In this document: positions 39,108 to 39,887 of the stretch, in pieces
How positions within the stretch are numbered: the first letter of the stretch is position 1
Layout of the letters: each line of letters begins with the position of its first letter
Virus record (IMG/VR): IMGVR_UViG_3300043410_000920
Coordinates: 1-39,887 of that record
DNA: 39,887 bases
Reading direction: 5' to 3' (one strand)
Origin: a virus
Program-made: the position numbers and the translations under genes
Notes under the pieces: generated by a model
Seen by the model: only the letters and a program-made list of their open reading frames with translations
The model's database searches: none
What the model was told of the DNA's origin: nothing

Positions 39108-39578
39108 ATGACACGATGCTTTGACTGCAAAACGTGCGCCTTCCTTGCCTACCCGCAAGCCGGCGAGCCGTGCATTGATTGCGAACCAGGCAATGATCAT
39201 GGAACCCACTATCTGCCGAATACCGGCGCAGCCAGTCCTGGCGCGATCTACAAGCTGCCGGAAGGTGTGAAGCTGGAGGACCTGAAACCAGGCCCGCTTA
39301 CCGGCAGCATCGACGCCACGCTTTCCGAGCGTGGCAGCCGCTACGGCACATTCAAAAGCCACTCTGAGATCACAAAGAACATGTTTCGAATGTTCCAAGC
39401 CCACATGGGCGTGCAGAAGTTCGAAAGCATGGCGGCGTATCAGCAGGAAGCCCTGCACATGATCTTCCACAAGCTTGGCCGCATCGCCAACGGTGACCCG
39501 AACTATGCCGACAGCTGGGTCGACATCGCAGGCTACGCCAAGCTGGTGGCCGATGGCCTGGAAGGTGTCGAACGGTGA
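39108..39578 (+). CDS. DUF6378-like protein, diverged homologue of 196-666
   Basis: 156 residues, the same length as the left-end homologue. C7, C10, C22 and C25 are kept and Cys4 is extra, and the core (LTGSIDATLSERGSRYGTFK, NGDPNYADSWVDIAGYAKLV) is conserved. The N-terminal sequence and the segment after the first conserved block (about residues 85-115) are quite different. This looks like an allele from a related phage. Its stop overlaps the next start as GTGA. Confidence 0.75.
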   Translation: MTRCFDCKTCAFLAYPQAGEPCIDCEPGNDHGTHYLPNTGAASPGAIYKLPEGVKLEDLKPGPLTGSIDATLSERGSRYGTFKSHSEITKNMFRMFQAHMGVQKFESMAAYQQEALHMIFHKLGRIANGDPNYADSWVDIAGYAKLVADGLEGVER

Positions 39579-39887
39579 AAGAGAACGCCATCCAGCAACT
39601 TGTCCGCCTGGCGCTCTCTGAGGCCGGCGCCACCATGTTCCGCAACAACGTCGGGGCCACGCATACGCCTGACGGCCGGCTTATCCGGTACGGCGTCTGC
39701 AACCCCGGCGGCAGTGACTTGATCGGCTGGAAGTCGGTCGAGATCACGCCCGACATGGTGGGCAAGAAGGTGGCGGTTTTCACAGCGGTGGAAGTCAAAG
39801 GCCCACAAGGCCGACCCACCGCCGACCAGATGCACTTCCTGGCTACGGTCGCCCGTGCCGGCGGCCTGGCTGGCATCGCAAGATCAC
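39575..39887 (+). CDS. VRR-NUC domain nuclease, cut by the window end
   Basis: The first 104 codons of a VRR-NUC gene that is nearly identical to 923-1267. The start codon here is GTG (GTGAAAGAGAAC), overlapping the upstream stop, where the left copy uses ATG after an extra gene. The five visible base differences are silent, so both copies are under selection and functional. Confidence 0.85.
   Translation, partial: MKENAIQQLVRLALSEAGATMFRNNVGATHTPDGRLIRYGVCNPGGSDLIGWKSVEITPDMVGKKVAVFTAVEVKGPQGRPTADQMHFLATVARAGGLAGIARS

Larger units (their letters stand above)
38913..39887. repeat. Right copy of the diverged terminal repeat
   Basis: Matches 1-1235 at the other end, beginning inside SSB. The gene at 663-926 is missing here, which explains the 260-base length difference. 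The middle gene is a strongly diverged homologue, while flanking genes are close to identical. Details are under the left copy. Confidence 0.85.

Noticed and set aside
1-39887. tRNA genes, CRISPR arrays, insertion sequences and restriction enzymes
   Set aside because: I looked for cloverleaf 3' ends, regular spacer-repeat arrays, transposase motifs and endonuclease partners of the methyltransferase and found none that I could support.

Overview
The window is almost entirely one temperate tailed phage (prophage or phage contig) with GC-rich DNA and very tight gene packing. No host genes, tRNAs or rRNAs are visible. The tail gene order (terminator, tube, frameshifted chaperone, lambda-type tape measure, DUF1833, NlpC-like, J-like) with no sheath or baseplate wedge genes points to a siphovirus with a long flexible tail. 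GC bias, codon use, the GpA-type terminase and the fused protease-capsid gene suggest a proteobacterial host, perhaps a betaproteobacterium, but this is inference.

Layout. 1-184: 3' end of an SSB gene. 196-4687: a run of small, mostly unknown genes, nearly all joined by 4-base ATGA overlaps, ending in a small helix-turn-helix protein. 4687-6762: Toprim primase / VapE-type helicase. 6763-6967: repeat-rich control region, possibly an origin. 6968-7576: putative minor tail Z-like protein. 7577-7751: packaging/promoter/operator region. 7752-11495: ParB-methyltransferase fusion and both terminase subunits. 11499-17048: head genes (gpW-like, portal, ferritin-like DUF5856 protein, protease-capsid fusion, connectors, tail terminator). 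17057-29710: tail genes, with a -1 frameshift site at 18555-18561, a 1729-residue J-like protein and an S74 fibre. 29721-32127: accessory genes rich in membrane proteins. 32124-33192: Rz/Rz1 spanins and a GH19 endolysin, closed by a strong terminator. Minus strand 36689-33221: PD-(D/E)XK exonuclease, an unknown partner, an AlpA-like protein, terminator, putative attP, tyrosine integrase and a TraR-like protein. Plus strand 36836-39096: membrane microprotein, DEAH helicase, small protein and complete SSB.

The two ends match each other. 38913-39887 aligns with 1-1235, but as a diverged allele: SSB tail and VRR-NUC gene are nearly identical, the gene between is strongly diverged, and one small gene is missing from the right copy. 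The simplest reading is a circular or circularly permuted genome of about 38.9 kb, assembled across two co-occurring variants. A true tandem duplication is the alternative.

How it works together. Leftward genes handle recombination and integration. Rightward early genes supply SSB, helicase, primase and many small proteins of unknown role. Late genes modify DNA, package it, build the virion and lyse the cell. An integrase is present but no CI-type repressor was recognised. The most unusual signals are the repeat-rich control region at 6763-6967, the GTTGNCAAC operator set on the methyltransferase promoter, the paired 18-base sites flanking the putative attP, the four back-to-back inverted repeats at 1274-1358, and the membrane-protein cassette before lysis.
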